Below the pieces are notes generated by a model. That model had not been told where the DNA came from, did no database searches, and saw only the letters and a list, made by a program, of their open reading frames with translations. Of a DNA stretch of 33,463 nucleotides, positions 1-9,448 are shown piece by piece. The position numbers and the translations under genes were made by a program. The DNA lies in contig FR880105.1 in assembly GCA_000434555.1 (NCBI GenBank), forward strand, positions 1-33,463, in the 5' to 3' direction. How positions within the stretch are numbered: the stretch's first letter is position 1; the number at the start of each line of letters is the position of its first letter. Origin of the DNA: Clostridium sp. CAG:524. Lineage in GTDB: Bacteria > Bacillota_I > Bacilli_A > RF39 > UBA660.

Positions 1-366
1 TATAGAATCGCATGTTCCTTCTACTGTACCAGCTGAATTAAGTCTTTGACAAGTTGCTGATATTACCATTTCATTATTAGTAATTTCATTTGTAAGCGTT
101 TGCCATATAATATTGTAATTTGTATCTAGTGTACCTGTATTCTTTACTGATACTTCTTTTGTTGTACTCCAACCTGGCTTAATATTTTGTGCCTTTATTT
201 CTGGTCCATCAGTATAAACTAAACTTAAAGTACCTGCTTCTACCACTACATTTTTAGCATTTTCATTACCACTTATACTTGCACTAAAGTATGCATAAGA
301 AAGTCCTGTTGTTAATAATAAAAGTAATGCTATAAATGTTCCAAATAATATTTTATTATCTTTCAT
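1..366 (-). CDS. SipW-type exported surface/matrix protein (TasA/CalY-like), 3' end outside window
   Basis: Only the first 122 codons are in the window; the gene runs off the left edge. The start is ATG at 366-364, with AAGGAAGA as ribosome binding site at 382-375 (minus). Residues 1-27 form a signal peptide: a short charged start, a leucine-rich core, then SYAYFSASISG. The Ala-Tyr-Phe arrangement is typical of proteins cut by SipW-class signal peptidases, such as TasA and camelysin. After cleavage comes a beta-rich segment with a KPGWS motif and a 'NTGTLDTNY' stretch, as in the beta-sandwich domain of that family. Such proteins are exported and often form surface fibres. The gene follows addA on the same strand but has its own strong promoter. 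The family is inferred from the signal peptide and the first 95 mature residues, so the exact function is open. Confidence 0.72.
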   Translation of the reverse strand, partial: MKDNKILFGTFIALLLLLTTGLSYAYFSASISGNENAKNVVVEAGTLSLVYTDGPEIKAQNIKPGWSTTKEVSVKNTGTLDTNYNIIWQTLTNEITNNEMVISATCQRLNSAGTVEGTCDSI

Positions 367-391
367 TTATCTTATCTTCCTTATACTAAAA

Positions 392-420
392 AGTATAGCA
401 CAAAACTTTCTCTTGGACAA
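392..420 (-). promoter_or_regulatory. Promoter of the SipW-type exported protein, with a dyad over the -10
   Basis: On the minus strand, TTGTCC (420-415) is followed after 17 bp by TATACT (397-392), with TG at 400-399 making an extended -10. A dyad, TATACT-AAAA-AGTATA at 382-397, covers the -10 box and the expected start point, as an operator might. The promoter separates this gene from addA, which ends at 429. Confidence 0.65.
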
Positions 421-428
421 TTAAATTA

Positions 429-3400
429 CTAATTTATTTTTAACACTTTCTCATCTAATATTGAATATAAATATGTACTTACTTCTTTATTAGAGATTTT
501 CTCTATATACTCCTTATATCCATTTAACTGCTTAATATAGTTTTCATCAGTAATACCCTTTAATTTATAATCTATTATATCAATATGATTATCATATTCT
601 AACATTAAATCTATAATACCATGGTACTCATTATTATCTTTATTATATATAAATTCATATTCTTTATATATATTCGCATTACTTATATTTTTTAATAAAT
701 CATTACTTAAGAATTTCTCTACCTTATTTCTTATAAACTTATTATCAACAAGAGATAAATCTATATTTCTAAAATCAAGTAATTCAAATATTTCATGTAC
801 TTTAGTACCAAATTTCATAAGATCATTTTCTTCTTTAGTGATAATTTTATTTGTTTCTTTTGAGAAATGTTTTTCTTCTACTACTTCATTTTCTATATTT
901 ATTTCTTCTACATTGATATTATCTTTTATATTATTAAGTGTTTCTTGTACTATCTTTTTAGGATATAAATAGTTTTTAGTAAGACCTAACTTTTCTATAT
1001 CTATCTGTTCAAAATATGAATATAAATAATTCTTAATTCCATATATAAAACTAGATAATTTATTAAATGATAACCTTCTTATTTCTTCAATAACACCATC
1101 ATTATTCTTTTCTAAAGTTCTTGTCTCCCTATCTGGAAGTACTATTATCATTTGCTCTCTTGCTCTTGTAAGTGCTACGTAGAAGAGTCTTATCTTTTCA
1201 CTTACCTCTTCTCTATTAAAGTCATATTTATACATTTCTTTAAGTAAACTATTATCTATTTCTTCTAAGTTAGAAGGTACTATTAAACCATACTTTTTAT
1301 CTACTATAAACTTATCTTTAAGTTCACTTGTATTAAATTCATGATCCAAATCAGCAAAATAACATATTGGATATTCAAGACCTTTTGATTTATGAATAGT
1401 AAGTATTTTTACTGAATTACCTTCTTTAGTATAAGTAGCATATTTAATATCTTCATCATTTTCTATAATGTCTGTTAAATAATCTCTAAAGTCCATTATT
1501 GAAAGACCTAAACTTGAAAGTGAACTAGAAAGAGAATTAATTGTTTTAAGTCTTACATTAACTTCTTCATAATCACCTACTTTATTTAATTTATTATAAA
1601 AATCAGTAACATCAAGTATATCATTAAATAATAAACTACTTGTATATGAATTTAATTTATCTGATAAAGTACTTAAATCATTATATATAGTTGTTTCTTT
1701 TATTTTATTATTAGTAACAATATCAAATATATATTCATCACTATATTCATATAAGAAACTTCTAGCAATACTTATAAAATCATATTTAAAATCTATATCA
1801 TAAACATCTTCTTTTATTTTTATAATAAAATCTACTAAATTCTTAATTAACAATATATCTGTTGTTGAATTTAATTTACCATCTTTTAATATAGTAAGTG
1901 GTATATCAAAATATTCAAATATCTTTTTAAAGTCATCAAAGTACTTACTTCTATCAAGTATGATAACAAAATCATTATAAGTAGCATTTCTAAGTTTACC
2001 ATCTTCTTTATCAAATACTTGAAAGTTATTATCAAGTTTATTTTTTATATCTTTTGCGATAGTAAATATTTCTACTTCAATATCACTAAATCCTGATTCT
2101 TTTTGTTTATTTAAGTATTCAAGTACTCTAAAGTTATAATTAAAACCATTTACTTTTTCTGTATCATACGCTGTATTTCCATAAACCATTTGATGTGATA
2201 CTGAATATTCAGCAGAACCTAAGTTATAGTCCATTATTAAACAGAATATCTTATTTATATTATCAAGTACTTCACTTCTTGATCTAAAGTTCTTTATTAA
2301 ATCTATTTTATAACCACCTATATCTTTTGAATAATTACTATATTTTTCTTTAAATATTTCAGGATTAGATCCTCTAAATCTATAAATAGATTGTTTTATA
2401 TCACCAACCATATATACATTATTATTAGATATCATTCCTATAAATGTTTCTTGTACATCATTAGTATCTTGATATTCATCTATCATTATTTCTTTAAATG
2501 AACTCTTTAATTCTTCACGAATATTTTCATTTTCTTTAAGTATTTTTATTGATAGTTTTGATATATCATTAAATGTATATATATCATTTTCTTTTTTATA
2601 CTTTTCTATTTCTAAAAGAAATTCTTTTATTATATCTAGTATTGTTAATACTGTATCTTTAGTACTATATATATCATTTTTTATATCATTTATTGTTCCA
2701 TAATTACCATATGATAATAGTTTATCACATGCTTTCTTAAGTGAATCTTTTGATGCCTTTGCCTCCTCACTAGAACCTCTTGGTACAGTAGGTAATTTAA
2801 CTGTACTATAAAGATGTAATTCATCAATATCTGCATTTAATATATTATATACTGCATCATTTACTTTCTCTATATAATCACTATCAAAATATAAACTCAT
2901 ATTTTCTATTTCAAGTTCTATTGTTTTCTTTAAATCATTAATAATACTTTCATATGTTTTTAACAAGTTATCAACATTATTTTCATTAAAGAAATTATTA
3001 TAAACATTATCTATAAAACCAAATGGATCAATAAAACCATCTATCTTTAATGCAATTGATAATATATTTTCTTTTAATACTTTATCTGTCTTAATACAAT
3101 ATTTCTTTATTAATTCTTGAAATCTTATATTTTTATATGAACGTTCAAATATTAGATCTAATATTTTTTTATTTTGTATTTTCACTATTGATTCATCTGT
3201 TATATTTATATTATCTGTTATATTTAGTAAGTAATGATATTTTTTTACTACTGAAAGAGCAAATGAATCAAATGTTGTTATGTATGAAGAATTAAGTAAT
3301 GTAAGTTCTTTTTTTAATTCTTCTTTACCTGATATTTTTTTTCTTATTCTATCTTTCATTTCATCTGCTGCTGCTCTTGTGAATGTTAATATTAATAGTT

Positions 3401-3545
3401 CATTTACATGTGTACCTTCTTCTATTTTATGAAGAACTCTTTCTGATAATACTGCTGTTTTACCACTACCTGCTCCTGCTGAAACTATTATGTTTTTACC
3501 ACTTGTATATATTGCTTCTTCTTGTTCTTTAGTCCATCTTGGCAT
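429..3545 (-). CDS. addA: ATP-dependent helicase/nuclease subunit A (AddA/RexA)
   Basis: AddA is the UvrD-type helicase and one of the two nucleases of AddAB, which resects double-strand breaks for RecA. All superfamily 1 motifs are visible: Walker A AGAGSGKT near residue 25, motif Ia LTFTRAAADEM, the DEYQDTN Walker B, VGDIKQSIYRFRG, TIHKSKGLEYP and LFYVALTRAREQ. The C-terminal PD-(D/E)XK nuclease is intact: GIIDLM followed by IIDYKLK, with D981, D994 and K996 when counted from the upstream ATG. The protein is about 1040 aa, shorter than the roughly 1200 aa of B. subtilis AddA. ATG 3545 is chosen because GAGGTG lies six bases upstream; ATG 3551 would overlap that site. The start overlaps the end of addB, implying translational coupling. 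Confidence 0.96.
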   Translation of the reverse strand: MPRWTKEQEEAIYTSGKNIIVSAGAGSGKTAVLSERVLHKIEEGTHVNELLILTFTRAAADEMKDRIRKKISGKEELKKELTLLNSSYITTFDSFALSVVKKYHYLLNITDNINITDESIVKIQNKKILDLIFERSYKNIRFQELIKKYCIKTDKVLKENILSIALKIDGFIDPFGFIDNVYNNFFNENNVDNLLKTYESIINDLKKTIELEIENMSLYFDSDYIEKVNDAVYNILNADIDELHLYSTVKLPTVPRGSSEEAKASKDSLKKACDKLLSYGNYGTINDIKNDIYSTKDTVLTILDIIKEFLLEIEKYKKENDIYTFNDISKLSIKILKENENIREELKSSFKEIMIDEYQDTNDVQETFIGMISNNNVYMVGDIKQSIYRFRGSNPEIFKEKYSNYSKDIGGYKIDLIKNFRSRSEVLDNINKIFCLIMDYNLGSAEYSVSHQMVYGNTAYDTEKVNGFNYNFRVLEYLNKQKESGFSDIEVEIFTIAKDIKNKLDNNFQVFDKEDGKLRNATYNDFVIILDRSKYFDDFKKIFEYFDIPLTILKDGKLNSTTDILLIKNLVDFIIKIKEDVYDIDFKYDFISIARSFLYEYSDEYIFDIVTNNKIKETTIYNDLSTLSDKLNSYTSSLLFNDILDVTDFYNKLNKVGDYEEVNVRLKTINSLSSSLSSLGLSIMDFRDYLTDIIENDEDIKYATYTKEGNSVKILTIHKSKGLEYPICYFADLDHEFNTSELKDKFIVDKKYGLIVPSNLEEIDNSLLKEMYKYDFNREEVSEKIRLFYVALTRAREQMIIVLPDRETRTLEKNNDGVIEEIRRLSFNKLSSFIYGIKNYLYSYFEQIDIEKLGLTKNYLYPKKIVQETLNNIKDNINVEEINIENEVVEEKHFSKETNKIITKEENDLMKFGTKVHEIFELLDFRNIDLSLVDNKFIRNKVEKFLSNDLLKNISNANIYKEYEFIYNKDNNEYHGIIDLMLEYDNHIDIIDYKLKGITDENYIKQLNGYKEYIEKISNKEVSTYLYSILDEKVLKIN

Positions 3546-5883
3546 TATCATTCACCTCACTAAACACATTATCTATTTTCTTAAGTTTAACTATATCACT
3601 TGATGTCATATAACATATATCTTTATATTTACAGAACTTACATCCAATATTTTTATCATCCATCTCTTTAGGATTTATATCAAATTCTGTATTAAGTATT
3701 TTATCTCTTGCTTCTTTTACTTTAGATTCTACTATGTTATATAATGTATCAATTTGTTCATCATTTATTATTTTAGAATAACTATAGAATCCATTTTGAG
3801 TAGTTCTTAAACTCTTAATAACACATGAATTTTCATATGATGAATCTACTTTCTCAAGTATATCTATATCTTCATTTGAATATCCTTGTAACTTCAATGA
3901 TTCTTTTCTCTTTTGAATATTACTTACATTACTTAATATTTTTTGTAGATAGAATCCACCTATTCTTACATTTTTAATTTCATTCTTGATCAAGTAAATA
4001 TATACAGGTAACTGCATATCAAGTCCATATATTGAATTATTTATATTAAGAATTGGATTACCTGTCTTATAATCTATAATAACAACTATCTTTTCACCAT
4101 TGAATTCATCATAAAGTATCTTATCAACAAATCCCTTAAAAGTTACCTTTACATCACTTGATATATCTATTTTTATCTCTTTTTCATACATAGATTGCTT
4201 TAATGATGTGTATTTTAATTGTTCTTTTATGGTGTCAATAATAAGTAATAATTCATTTTTTAAATTCTCTAAAAAGAATTTCTCACTTTCATTAAATGAA
4301 TATGTAGATTCACTTATTAATTTTTCATAATTATGGATAACATCATAATCATCATTTATAAAACATTCACTTAATATCTCATGAAATATACTACCAAGAA
4401 CAGCATCAAATCTTTCTTCATATTTATTAACTCTAAGTATGTTATCTAAATAATATCTAAAAGAACATTGATAAAAGGTATTCATACTACTATAAGATAA
4501 AGTAAGTCCTTTATTTAAATAATTCTTTAATTTATTATTACTTATCTTTTTATATTTATTATTATATGTTAAGTATGGTTCATCTTTATAATGAGCAGAC
4601 AATATTAATAAATCACTGCTTAAAGTACCATATTTATTATTATCATCTTTTTCACTTAATAATCTTAATTTATTATAATTATTTGAATTATTAAAATTTA
4701 AGTTTACTTTTTCTTCTTCTAAGAAGTCACTACTATAAGCACTTGATACATATATTTTATTATTTTGATTATATTCTGAATATGTAAGTATTAAGTTATT
4801 AGTAGTCTTTATTGTCTCTATTACTTCATTTGTTTCTTTTTCATTTAATGTAAAAGATGTATCTATTCCTAAATTATTTTTCTCTATGTCATTTAAATAA
4901 TCTTCATCTTTATGATTTATTGGTATTATTCCTTCATTAAAATTAATAAGAAATACATAATCATTATCACTTATTAAATCACTTTTAAAATCAATAATAT
5001 TAACAGCATTCTTAAGTTCATCTCTTCTTATCTTAATATTATCTATATCATCAAATAATATCTCTTTCACATCCATATAGTTTGAATCACTATATTTATT
5101 AACTACATTAAGTATACTTTTATATATATCTTTTTCATAATTATTAGTGATAAGTTCACTTATTTTATCCATTACTTCACTAATATTTTCATTATATAAT
5201 TCTTTAAATTTCTTAACAATCATAGTTGATTTAATAGATTCATCACTCTTAATATTAATTGGTATATTAAATAATTTAAATGTTTTTCTTATTATATATG
5301 TATAATCACTTTTAACATTAGTAAGTTTTATATTATTAATATCTATTCCACTCTTAATAAGTTCACATATTTTAGAACATACAAATGATATTTCTTCTTC
5401 ACTATTATTACATCTATATATTTTTTTAATACTTGTTTCTTTCTCTTCATTATATGTAATTATGTTATTAGTACTTGATAGTTCTTCTATTATATTAAGA
5501 TAATATTTATCAACATATTTAAGATTATATAAAACAATATCTTTATTATTAAGAAATTTTCTATATAAATTATTTTTTATAAGTAAATTATTTTCTTCTA
5601 AATCATTCTTTATTTTAGTAAGTAATTCTATCTTTTTATTTTTATATTCATTATTTATATAATATGTATTTTCTATATATTTACGTGCGATAGATGGAAT
5701 GCAATTATATTTATTTGATACATAGAGTACACTTTTATAATCATAATCATATATATAATTTTTCTTAAGTTCACTTAATGTTATTATTTTTATATTTAAC
5801 AATTTATTTATCTTTTTTAATAATGTATTTTTAGCATAATCATTTATTATAAGTATTTTATTATTAAAGTCTTCTAAGTTCAT
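3529..5883 (-). CDS. addB: AddB/RexB-type nuclease subunit, reduced form without Walker A
   Basis: Second subunit of the AddAB recombination nuclease, placed directly upstream of addA and overlapping its start. It has 784 residues against about 1160 in B. subtilis. The N-terminal region is short and has no P-loop, so it cannot act as an ATP motor. The middle keeps the inactive helicase-like fold (YVFLINFNEGIIPI near 309-322). The C-terminal nuclease is complete: LGSIFHEIL with H501, GFVDKI with D587, IIDYKTG with D604 and K606, and the MQLPVYIYL motif. Four cysteines fit the nuclease iron-sulfur cluster: C473, then C748, C751 and C757. The start is ATG 5883, with GGAGG at 5895-5891 seven bases upstream. 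The assignment rests on the nuclease, the Fe-S cysteines and synteny. Confidence 0.9.
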   Translation of the reverse strand: MNLEDFNNKILIINDYAKNTLLKKINKLLNIKIITLSELKKNYIYDYDYKSVLYVSNKYNCIPSIARKYIENTYYINNEYKNKKIELLTKIKNDLEENNLLIKNNLYRKFLNNKDIVLYNLKYVDKYYLNIIEELSSTNNIITYNEEKETSIKKIYRCNNSEEEISFVCSKICELIKSGIDINNIKLTNVKSDYTYIIRKTFKLFNIPINIKSDESIKSTMIVKKFKELYNENISEVMDKISELITNNYEKDIYKSILNVVNKYSDSNYMDVKEILFDDIDNIKIRRDELKNAVNIIDFKSDLISDNDYVFLINFNEGIIPINHKDEDYLNDIEKNNLGIDTSFTLNEKETNEVIETIKTTNNLILTYSEYNQNNKIYVSSAYSSDFLEEEKVNLNFNNSNNYNKLRLLSEKDDNNKYGTLSSDLLILSAHYKDEPYLTYNNKYKKISNNKLKNYLNKGLTLSYSSMNTFYQCSFRYYLDNILRVNKYEERFDAVLGSIFHEILSECFINDDYDVIHNYEKLISESTYSFNESEKFFLENLKNELLLIIDTIKEQLKYTSLKQSMYEKEIKIDISSDVKVTFKGFVDKILYDEFNGEKIVVIIDYKTGNPILNINNSIYGLDMQLPVYIYLIKNEIKNVRIGGFYLQKILSNVSNIQKRKESLKLQGYSNEDIDILEKVDSSYENSCVIKSLRTTQNGFYSYSKIINDEQIDTLYNIVESKVKEARDKILNTEFDINPKEMDDKNIGCKFCKYKDICYMTSSDIVKLKKIDNVFSEVNDNAKMD

Positions 5884-5905
5884 ATTGATACCTCCATAAT
5901 AATGT

Positions 5906-5914
5906 ATTATATCA
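5906..5914 (-). promoter_or_regulatory. Extended -10 promoter of addB-addA
   Basis: On the minus strand, TGATATAAT (5914-5906) is a perfect extended -10, 22 bases before the addB start codon. No good -35 is seen at 17 bp. It drives addB and, by overlap, addA. Confidence 0.5.
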
Positions 5915-5944
5915 TAATTTTATATATTTTATTGTTAAATAATG

Positions 5945-5953
5945 TGTTATAAT
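5945..5953 (+). promoter_or_regulatory. Extended -10 promoter of the signal-peptidase-like gene
   Basis: TGTTATAAT at 5945-5953 is a perfect extended -10. The GTG start at 5977 is preceded by AAGGTAAGGTG at 5961-5971, a strong ribosome binding site. This is divergent from the addB promoter, about 40 bp away. Confidence 0.5.
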
Positions 5954-5976
5954 CTTATTAAAGGTAAGGTGTAAAT

Positions 5977-6483
5977 GTGAATAAAACTTATAAAATTATT
6001 AAACCTATTATGTTAGTTATAATTGTATTACTTGCAATTATTGGAGCACTTTCTCTATATAATGCAGCATATAAACAATTAATGAGTACTGAATATGCTT
6101 TCTTATTTGATTACTCTACTCATGAAGTAATTGAAGAAAATATGTCTCCTGACTTTGATAGAGGTGATCTTGCGATAATCAAACGTGATTATATTTATAA
6201 TGAGGGCGATACGATTATATATAATTATAAGGGTAGTTATAGAATGGGTACTATTACTGAACATACTGCTGGTAAATATGTTGTTAGTGATAAGTTAAAT
6301 ACAACTGACCCAGAATATGAAATAACTGATGCATTAGTTATGGGTAAAACAGTCTCAAAAATTAAAAACTTTGCTGGTGTATACAATGTTATAACTAGTA
6401 CATATATGATGATAGGAATTATCATTTTCATAGGTGCATATTTCTTCTTAACAATGAATGAAAAGCCTAAAACATATATTTAG
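5977..6483 (+). CDS. SipW-like S26B signal peptidase homologue, probably catalytically inactive
   Basis: A 168-residue membrane protein with the topology of SipW/ER-type signal peptidases: an N-terminal membrane segment (about 10-30), an external domain, and a C-terminal membrane segment (about 143-159). Recognisable family landmarks are ENMSPDFDRGDLAII at 54-68, aligning with the SGSMEPxFxxGDLxxV catalytic box, then EGDTIIY, and the late VMGKTVSKI. The expected nucleophile serine before the Met is Asn (N55, codon AAT at 6139-6141). The region that should read THRI reads SYRMG (residues 87-91), so the general-base His is Tyr or absent. S57 sits two positions too late for the nucleophile. The start is GTG with a strong ribosome binding site; the only nearby ATG (5975) runs straight into TGA. 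It may be a regulator, chaperone or inactive paralogue for export of SipW-type proteins such as the one at 1-366. Confidence 0.72.
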   Translation: MNKTYKIIKPIMLVIIVLLAIIGALSLYNAAYKQLMSTEYAFLFDYSTHEVIEENMSPDFDRGDLAIIKRDYIYNEGDTIIYNYKGSYRMGTITEHTAGKYVVSDKLNTTDPEYEITDALVMGKTVSKIKNFAGVYNVITSTYMMIGIIIFIGAYFFLTMNEKPKTYI

Positions 6484-6494
6484 TATGTAAAAGA

Positions 6495-6523
6495 AAAGAA
6501 ATTCAAAAACGAATTTCTTTTTT
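6495..6523. terminator. Bidirectional terminator between convergent genes
   Basis: AAAGAAATTC (6495-6504) pairs perfectly with GAATTTCTTT (6511-6520) around a six-base loop. T residues follow on the plus strand, and A-rich sequence precedes it to serve the minus strand. It lies between the stops at 6483 and 6533. Confidence 0.8.
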
Positions 6524-6532
6524 ATTTGTCAT

Positions 6533-9448
6533 TTATTCAACAGACTTCAATGATTCAACCATCTTTATCTTCTTTAATGCAAAGTATGTAGCAATATTAA
6601 CAAGCATTGTAAATCCAAGTGTTATAAGTAATGAATAAATATAACTATATATAGATATTTTAGGACTAAACATTGTTATATCAAATTCACATGTTTTAAT
6701 TAAATACATTGTAAGAACATATCCAATTAAACATCCAAAAGCCATCCCTATTACTGTAAGAATTGTATTTTCTCTTGATACATATTTATATACTTCACTA
6801 TCATAAAAACCTAATACTTTTATAGATGCAAGTTCTCTTTTTCTTTCACTAATATTTATATTTGATAAATTATATAATACTACGAATGCTAAAAGTCCTG
6901 CTGAAACTATTAATATTATAGTTATACTTCCAAGATTCTTCATCGCATCATCAAATATACTTCTACTAAGTGAATTATATGTTAATTTAGAAACTGAATC
7001 ATATTCTTTTAACTTCTTTGATAATGCATTTCTACTTTCTTCAGTTAAATTATTTATTTTAACAAACATTGTATTAAATGAATCACTATTATATTCTTTT
7101 TTACTCATATATATATAATGCATAATATAGTTTTCAGTACTTCCACCTACTTTAGTCTTATATGTATTATCATTAAGTTTAATATCAAGTTCATCATCAT
7201 TCTTAAGTTTTAATAATTTATATAATTTTTCACTGACAATAACTTTATCGTTCAAGTCATAATATTCATTTGTTCTTCTATTTTTTATTTGAATAAAATC
7301 TTTATAATCTTCAAAAGGTATTATTATTTGAATAGTTTGATTAGTATCTATATTAGTAAGTTCTATTGAATCTTTATCTGCTTTTAATGTTTTACTAAAT
7401 TCTTTAAATTTAGATATTTCTTCATAATCTTTATTTATATTTTTATTATCTTTATCAAATGTTATTTCTAAGTCATAACTAAATATTTTTTCATATTGAT
7501 TAGGTACCATATCAATAATACAATCTTGAAGCCCAAATCCAGCAATTATAAGTCCTGTACATCCACTTATACCTAGTATTGTCATTAAGAATCTTTTCTT
7601 ATATCTAAATACATTTCTTACTGTTACTTTTCTTGAAAATGATAGACGATTCCATATAAATGGTATTCTTTCAAGTAATACTCTTTTACCTGCTTTAGGA
7701 CTTTTTGGTCTTAATAGTTCTGCTGGTACTTCTTTAAGTGACTTTTTAACTGCTAAGTATGTTGATAACATAATACATCCTATCGCAATGAATGTTCCAA
7801 TTAGGTAACTTACTAAATCAACTTTACTAACAAATTCACCAAGCGTGTACATTAAACAATACATGCCATATATAATTTTAGGTATTGTTTTAGTACCAAT
7901 TATTACTCCAAGTATTGAACCTATTACACTAGCAAGTAATGCATATAACATATATTTAAATAATATTTGATTATCTTCATATCCTAGTGACTTTAATGTA
8001 CCAAGTTCACTTCTTTCTTCTTCTACCATTCTTGTCATAGTAGTAAGACTAACAAGTATTGCTACTAAATAGAATAGTACTGGAAACACTTTAGCTATTT
8101 TAGCAATTCTTTCTGAATCTTGTGAAAATTGATAATATCCAAGATTAGAATCTAAATCAAGGACATACCATTCTGGTTTTTCAAGTTCATCTATTTCTTT
8201 TCTAGCATCTTCAATTTTCTTATATGCATCTTCAAATTCAGTATCTGCTTTTTTTCTGTTATCAGCCAGTTCAACTTTAGAACTTTCTAATTTCTTTTTA
8301 GCATTTTCAATTTTTGCTTTGCCTGATTTAATCTCATTATAAGTTTTAGTTTCTCGTTTTAATAAAGTATTATAACCATTATTTATAGTAGTAAGTGTTT
8401 TTTCAAGATTACTTAATTGTACTTTTAATTCTGTAGTATCCATCCCAACACTTTCCATATATGATATATTCTTTTTAAGTTCTCTAATACCATTTTCTAC
8501 TTCTTTTTTATTATTATTTAATTCTTTCTTTTTATTCGCAAATTCAGTCTTAGCTTTCTTTTCATTATTATTAAGTTTAGTTAAGTTACTTTTAAGTTCT
8601 TTTTCAGTCTTATTAATCTTATCTAAAGCATCATCTAATTTTTTATAAGTGTCTTCTTTCTCTTTATTATATTTTTCAATATTATCATTTAATTCTTTTA
8701 AAGCATCATTCTTTTCATCATTAAATCTTTTATCTCTATATTCGTCACTAATATTTTCTAATTTCTTTACTTCACTATCTCTTAAAGAAGTATATTTATC
8801 ACTAAAAGTACTATCTTCTGTATTTAAATCTATATATGCTTCAGTAAATACATCACTATCAAAATTAGTTATTAATGAATACATATAAAAATTAACTTTA
8901 CCATTTAATAATTTAGTACTTCCTCTTTCAAGTGATACATATAATGGACTTTTAACAAATCCTACTATTGTTAACTCTTTTTCTTTAAGAATATCATCAT
9001 CAATAGTAATTTTATCTCCAAGTTTATAGTGTCCTACGTCTTTATTTTTTTCTATAACACATTCATTATTACTATGAGGTAATCTTCCTTCAGTAACAAC
9101 TAATTTATTCATAGTAGCATTTTTATCATATGAATGCACTTTTGCTACATAATCATCATCTATATGTATAAGTGTATCAAAACTATAAGACCCTTCAACA
9201 TTATATCCTTTATTTTTTAAGTTATTTATTTCATCATCAGTTATTCCCCAGGTACTCATAAGAGATATATCATAAACATTTTCTTTCTTGAAATATGCAT
9301 CTAAACTATCTTTCATATTAGGTGACGTTTCTCTTATACCTGTAAAGAATCCTACTCCTAAAAGTACTATTACTAATATGGATATAAATCTATTGAATGT
9401 TTGTTTGATACTTACAAAACTTTGTTTAATAAGCGTTTTCACTACCAT
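6533..9448 (-). CDS. FtsX-like ABC transporter permease with a long coiled-coil ectodomain
   Basis: A 971-residue permease made of two FtsX-type halves. Residues 17-36 are the first membrane segment. An outside domain follows, containing a roughly 200-residue Lys/Glu-rich coiled coil (about 225-425). Then come membrane helices near 453-472, 497-518 and beyond, with the conserved EERSELGTLKSLGY motif (about 477-490). The second half opens near 610-640 and repeats the pattern, with ERKRELASIKVLGF and three more helices. Two such motifs in one chain mean a single polypeptide may form the full membrane part. The ATPase gene just upstream overlaps its start by seven bases (ATGGTAG), so they are coupled. 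Such systems are usually mechanotransmission or export pumps acting on envelope substrates. The substrate is not apparent; no histidine kinase or bacitracin-resistance genes are adjacent. Confidence 0.88.
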   Translation of the reverse strand: MVVKTLIKQSFVSIKQTFNRFISILVIVLLGVGFFTGIRETSPNMKDSLDAYFKKENVYDISLMSTWGITDDEINNLKNKGYNVEGSYSFDTLIHIDDDYVAKVHSYDKNATMNKLVVTEGRLPHSNNECVIEKNKDVGHYKLGDKITIDDDILKEKELTIVGFVKSPLYVSLERGSTKLLNGKVNFYMYSLITNFDSDVFTEAYIDLNTEDSTFSDKYTSLRDSEVKKLENISDEYRDKRFNDEKNDALKELNDNIEKYNKEKEDTYKKLDDALDKINKTEKELKSNLTKLNNNEKKAKTEFANKKKELNNNKKEVENGIRELKKNISYMESVGMDTTELKVQLSNLEKTLTTINNGYNTLLKRETKTYNEIKSGKAKIENAKKKLESSKVELADNRKKADTEFEDAYKKIEDARKEIDELEKPEWYVLDLDSNLGYYQFSQDSERIAKIAKVFPVLFYLVAILVSLTTMTRMVEEERSELGTLKSLGYEDNQILFKYMLYALLASVIGSILGVIIGTKTIPKIIYGMYCLMYTLGEFVSKVDLVSYLIGTFIAIGCIMLSTYLAVKKSLKEVPAELLRPKSPKAGKRVLLERIPFIWNRLSFSRKVTVRNVFRYKKRFLMTILGISGCTGLIIAGFGLQDCIIDMVPNQYEKIFSYDLEITFDKDNKNINKDYEEISKFKEFSKTLKADKDSIELTNIDTNQTIQIIIPFEDYKDFIQIKNRRTNEYYDLNDKVIVSEKLYKLLKLKNDDELDIKLNDNTYKTKVGGSTENYIMHYIYMSKKEYNSDSFNTMFVKINNLTEESRNALSKKLKEYDSVSKLTYNSLSRSIFDDAMKNLGSITIILIVSAGLLAFVVLYNLSNINISERKRELASIKVLGFYDSEVYKYVSRENTILTVIGMAFGCLIGYVLTMYLIKTCEFDITMFSPKISIYSYIYSLLITLGFTMLVNIATYFALKKIKMVESLKSVE

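Noticed and set aside
8649..8888. Open frame on the plus strand inside the permease gene
   Set aside because: Antisense to the Lys/Glu-rich coiled coil of a well-supported gene; it is low complexity and has no ribosome binding site.
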